NCBI GenBank assembly: GCA_003444085.1 | Contig: DLVL01000124.1 | Span: 1 to 8,005 of the forward strand | Length of the DNA: 8,005 nucleotides | Direction of reading: 5' to 3' | Source of the DNA: Kosmotogaceae bacterium | GTDB taxonomy: Bacteria; Thermotogota; Thermotogae; Petrotogales; Kosmotogaceae | In this document: in pieces, positions 5,785 through 8,005 of the stretch | Layout: the number at the start of each line of letters is the position of its first letter | Position numbering within the stretch: the stretch's first letter is position 1 | The notes under the pieces: generated by a model | Told to the model about the DNA's origin: nothing | Databases searched by the model: none | Seen by the model: only the letters and a program-made list of their open reading frames with translations | Made by a program: the position numbers and the translations under genes

Positions 5785-6912
5785 TTAATCACTCCCTGTA
5801 AGGTCTACGCTGCCAAACATCTCCATGAGTGCCGAGAACCTTACGACTCCGCGGACACGCCCCCTATCATCTACAACAGGAACAGCCGATAGTCCTGAGG
5901 TCATCATCAACGACATTGCTTCAAGAAGGCTGGACGATGGGTGAATTGACTCCGTCTCCTTGACGTGCTTCTTCAGAGGATCAGACTTGTTGGCTTTTTC
6001 AATCTTCTTTCTGACAACGTAGCCAGCGAGCCGCTTCTTTTCGTTAAGGACATAAGCATATCTTCGATCTGTCTTCTCGATTTCCTTCAGAGCATCTCCA
6101 ACGGTGAGTTTTTCGGTGAGTTCAAGCGCGAAGAAGTCCGTGTCGTAATGATCATGAACACGAACGAGCTCCATGCTTCTGAGTCCCCTGTCAGAACCCA
6201 GCAGATTCTCAACGAAGTCGTCTGCAGGTTCATTGATCACGGTCATCGTTTCGTCGTACTGAACAAGCTTTCCTTCGTTGAATATGGCTATGTTGTCGCC
6301 AAGCTTTATAGCTTCTCTGATATCATGAGTAACAAACACGATCGTCTTGTTGATCTGTTCCTGTATTTCTATAAAGGCATCCTGTAACTTCTCCCTGTTT
6401 ATAGGGTCAATAGCACCAAACGGTTCATCCATGAGAAGAATCTCTGGATCAGCTGCTAATCCCCTTGCAACCCCGACTCTTTGTTTCTGCCCGCCAGAAA
6501 GCTGCACTGGATACTTGTAAGGGTGCTCGTCCGGATCAAGATTCATCAGATCCAGCAGTTCCATAACTCTCTTCTTTATCTTGTCTTCAGGCCACTTCAG
6601 TAACCTCGGAACCACCGCTATGTTGTCGAACACAGTCATGTGCGGAAAAAGTCCGATCTCTTGGATTACATAACCAATACTTCTTCTAAGCTCAATGACA
6701 CCTATTTCATCTATCGATCTTCCGTCTATTATGATGTCACCAGAAGTTCTTTCAATAAGCCGGTTGATCATCTTCAGCGTTGTCGTTTTACCACAGCCCG
6801 AAGGACCTATCAGGATTGATATCTTCTTGTCTTCAAATGTCAGATCAACATCATCAACAGCCACGGTAGATTCTCCGTACACCTTCCTGAGCTTTTTTAG
6901 TTCTATCGCCAT
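5785..6912 (-). CDS. opuCA: Osmoprotectant ABC transporter ATP-binding protein with CBS domains
   Basis: A 375-residue ATPase that powers quaternary-amine uptake. All nucleotide-binding motifs are intact: Walker A GPSGCGKT (36-43), Q-loop Gln84, signature LSGGQ (138-142), Walker B ILLMDEP (158-164) and switch His196. A C-terminal extension (about 265-368) carries two CBS repeats. The second is clearest (SGLSAVPVVDDRGRVRGVV); the first is more degenerate. In OpuA/OpuC-type systems the CBS pair senses ionic strength or binds cyclic di-AMP, so the tail is the likely osmotic gate; which applies here cannot be told. The ATG at 6910-6912 has AAGGAGAG about six to eight bases upstream. The spacer from the first permease is 24 bases, and the stop abuts the next ATG. 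The symbol rests on family and CBS tail; OpuBA or ProV-like naming is also possible. Confidence 0.93.
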   Translation of the reverse strand: MAIELKKLRKVYGESTVAVDDVDLTFEDKKISILIGPSGCGKTTTLKMINRLIERTSGDIIIDGRSIDEIGVIELRRSIGYVIQEIGLFPHMTVFDNIAVVPRLLKWPEDKIKKRVMELLDLMNLDPDEHPYKYPVQLSGGQKQRVGVARGLAADPEILLMDEPFGAIDPINREKLQDAFIEIQEQINKTIVFVTHDIREAIKLGDNIAIFNEGKLVQYDETMTVINEPADDFVENLLGSDRGLRSMELVRVHDHYDTDFFALELTEKLTVGDALKEIEKTDRRYAYVLNEKKRLAGYVVRKKIEKANKSDPLKKHVKETESIHPSSSLLEAMSLMMTSGLSAVPVVDDRGRVRGVVRFSALMEMFGSVDLTGSD

Positions 6913-6936
6913 CTTATACTCTCCTTCCAGGCCTTA

Positions 6937-7605
6937 TCATCTGTTTTCCTGTCGTTCAAGTCTTACGCCACGTGGCGTCAAAAACTGCTCAAGTTTCATC
7001 AACCCGTAGTTTGTGCCTATACCCATTGCCGAAACCAGTATTGCTCCAACAAGAATCATGTCAAGCCTTGCTCTCGAAAGTCCAGAGAATATGAAGTAAC
7101 CAAGCCCCCTGGCACCAACAAGGTATGCAATAGTAGTTACAGCTATTCCCATAACAGCGGCATTTCTTATTCCAGCCATGATTATCGGAACAGAAAGAGG
7201 GAGTCGCACCTTAAACAACACCTGGGCCTTGGTCATTCCCATGCCCCTTGCAGCTTCAATCATCTCCGGGTCCACTGCCCTTATTGCCACAACAACATTT
7301 CTGATTATTGGCAACATCGAATAGACGACAAGCGCTATCACTGCGGGCGGGATTCCAAGACCAGCCCCAAATGGAGCAAGAAGAACGACCATCACGCCGA
7401 AGAGCGCAAGACTGGGTATTGTCATCATGACGCTCGCGATGTAGATCACGACTTTCGCAAGATTTTTGTGATTGGCAATAGCTATGCCGATTGGAGCACC
7501 TATACCTATCGATATGGGAACGGCGATTGCTATGATATGAATGTGCCTGAGAAGCTCTGAAACGATTCTATCGAGGTTTCTCGTTACGTAGTCAAGAAAC
7601 TCCAT
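6937..7605 (-). CDS. Osmoprotectant ABC transporter permease (first)
   Basis: A 222-residue integral membrane permease of the same family as the gene at 5122-5784 and first in the operon. The EAA motif is EAARGMGMTKAQVLFKVRLP (about 117-136). Hydrophobic segments flank it, and it shares TTIAxxxGARGLGxFIFSG-like features with the second permease. The start is ATG at 7603-7605 with AGGAGG six bases upstream, a near-ideal ribosome binding site. By position it corresponds to OpuCD or YehW. The gene order permease, ATPase, permease, binding protein differs from the classical opuCA-CB-CC-CD order. Confidence 0.92.
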   Translation of the reverse strand: MEFLDYVTRNLDRIVSELLRHIHIIAIAVPISIGIGAPIGIAIANHKNLAKVVIYIASVMMTIPSLALFGVMVVLLAPFGAGLGIPPAVIALVVYSMLPIIRNVVVAIRAVDPEMIEAARGMGMTKAQVLFKVRLPLSVPIIMAGIRNAAVMGIAVTTIAYLVGARGLGYFIFSGLSRARLDMILVGAILVSAMGIGTNYGLMKLEQFLTPRGVRLERQENR

Positions 7606-7819
7606 GGCATACCTCCTGTCCTTTTAGCCACTTCAACTCAGAAAGCTAAGGCGGAGGCTTTCGTGCCTTTCGATCAACCGATTCACTTCAGTTTTTGGCC
7701 AGACTAGTCAAATGAAGATTGCGCGGAAATAGAGTTTAGCTCACGCTAAGTTAACTAGCCGTCGGTTGATCTTTGAATCTGATTAGGGCAACCTCCGAGC
7801 TTAGTTTCACTTGCGGCCA
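7606..7819 (-). promoter_or_regulatory. Long structured 5' leader of the ABC operon, possible riboswitch-like element
   Basis: From the predicted start point near 7819 to the first ATG there are about 214 untranslated bases. As minus-strand RNA it can form one long rod. The base is CUAAG..CGGAGG (7792-7804) with CCUCCG.CUUAG (7646-7657). Above it UGCC (7787-7790) pairs with GGCA (7664-7667), then GAUCAACCGA (7762-7771) with UCGGUUGAUC (7672-7681), a perfect 10-bp stem. Next GGCUAGUUAA (7751-7760) pairs with UUGACUAGUC (7702-7711, two G-U pairs). A hairpin UUAGC-GUGA-GCUAA (7736-7749) with a GNRA loop sits inside. The G-U pairs are only compatible with RNA from the minus strand. It matches no riboswitch class known to me. 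A free-standing small RNA is an alternative. Confidence 0.5.
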
Positions 7820-7825
7820 AAAATG

Positions 7826-7854
7826 ATTATACCACAAAGACAACAGTAAGGCAA
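7826..7854 (-). promoter_or_regulatory. Promoter of the osmoprotectant transporter operon
   Basis: TTGCCT (7849-7854), a 17-bp spacer and TATAAT (7826-7831) with TGG directly before it (extended -10) form a strong sigma-70-type promoter on the minus strand. The predicted start is near 7819. It lies just after the stop of the upstream partial gene, so the operon has its own transcription start. Confidence 0.7.
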
Positions 7855-7870
7855 ATTTCGCCTCTGACGG

Positions 7871-8005
7871 CTAATCTGAGCGTCTGTCGTGCTTGATTTG
7901 AGCATTAATGCGTCTGAGCTCTTCCTTAATCTGTCTTATGTCTTCAGATAACTCAATCACCTTATTCGCTGCTCTGATTATCTTGTAATAGAAGAAATAA
8001 CTGAA
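7871..8005 (-). CDS. C-terminal end of an unidentified membrane/coiled-coil protein (5' end outside the window)
   Basis: An open frame enters from the right edge and ends at TAG 7871-7873, giving 44 residues. It starts with an aromatic hydrophobic stretch (FSYFFYYKII), possibly the end of a membrane helix. A charged heptad-like segment with regularly spaced Ile/Leu follows (KVIELSEDIRQIKEELRRIN), typical of a short coiled coil. The basic tail ends DRRSD. I do not recognise the family. It is on the same strand as the transporter operon but separated from it by a promoter. Confidence 0.6.
   Translation of the reverse strand, partial: FSYFFYYKIIRAANKVIELSEDIRQIKEELRRINAQIKHDRRSD

Noticed and set aside
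7861..7885. Resemblance to the start of a ydaO-type (c-di-AMP) riboswitch on the plus strand (GGCTAATCTGAGCG)
   Set aside because: The other conserved blocks are missing, the strand is wrong for the operon, and the bases belong to the end of the partial gene.

Overview
The window looks like part of a bacterial chromosome. The periplasmic binding protein has a signal peptide but no lipobox, Shine-Dalgarno sites are strong, base composition is moderate, and short dispersed repeats are frequent. Together these suggest a mesophilic member of the Thermotogae such as Mesotoga. This is an impression from protein and repeat style, not a demonstrated assignment. Every gene that can be supported lies on the minus strand, so the window reads from right to left.

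Right side (8005 to 4148): the 3' end of an unidentified membrane/coiled-coil gene is followed by a good promoter (TTGCCT, 17 bp, TATAAT with extended -10). An approximately 214-nt leader follows that can fold into a long rod. Next comes a four-gene operon for a glycine betaine/carnitine/choline-type ABC importer (OpuC/OpuB/YehWXYZ family): permease, ATPase with C-terminal CBS domains, second permease, periplasmic binding protein. The genes are tightly packed; one junction is TAA directly followed by ATG. A GC-rich hairpin closes the operon at 4148-4167. The binding protein captures the compatible solute, the two permeases form the channel, the ATPase drives uptake, and the CBS tail is the likely osmotic or nucleotide sensor.

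Middle (4100 to 2417): an intergenic patch carries a palindrome inside a 9-bp direct repeat. It is followed by a multidomain NlpC/P60 cell-wall peptidase with two SH3-like domains and a complete catalytic triad, but no visible signal peptide. Its stop codon lies inside a perfect 12-bp inverted repeat, which is followed by a tandem array of four small hairpins separated by a conserved six-base linker.

Left side (2416 to 1): a DUF559 endonuclease-like gene sits among three copies of a two-hairpin dispersed repeat, two of them identical over 50 bp. The third copy encodes the gene's C-terminal tail and stop codon. About 800 bases without a convincing gene follow, then an alpha/beta hydrolase gene broken by one in-frame stop and one frameshift. 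The most interesting unexplained items are the structured leader of the transporter operon, the hairpin array after the peptidase gene, and the repeat/DUF559 association.
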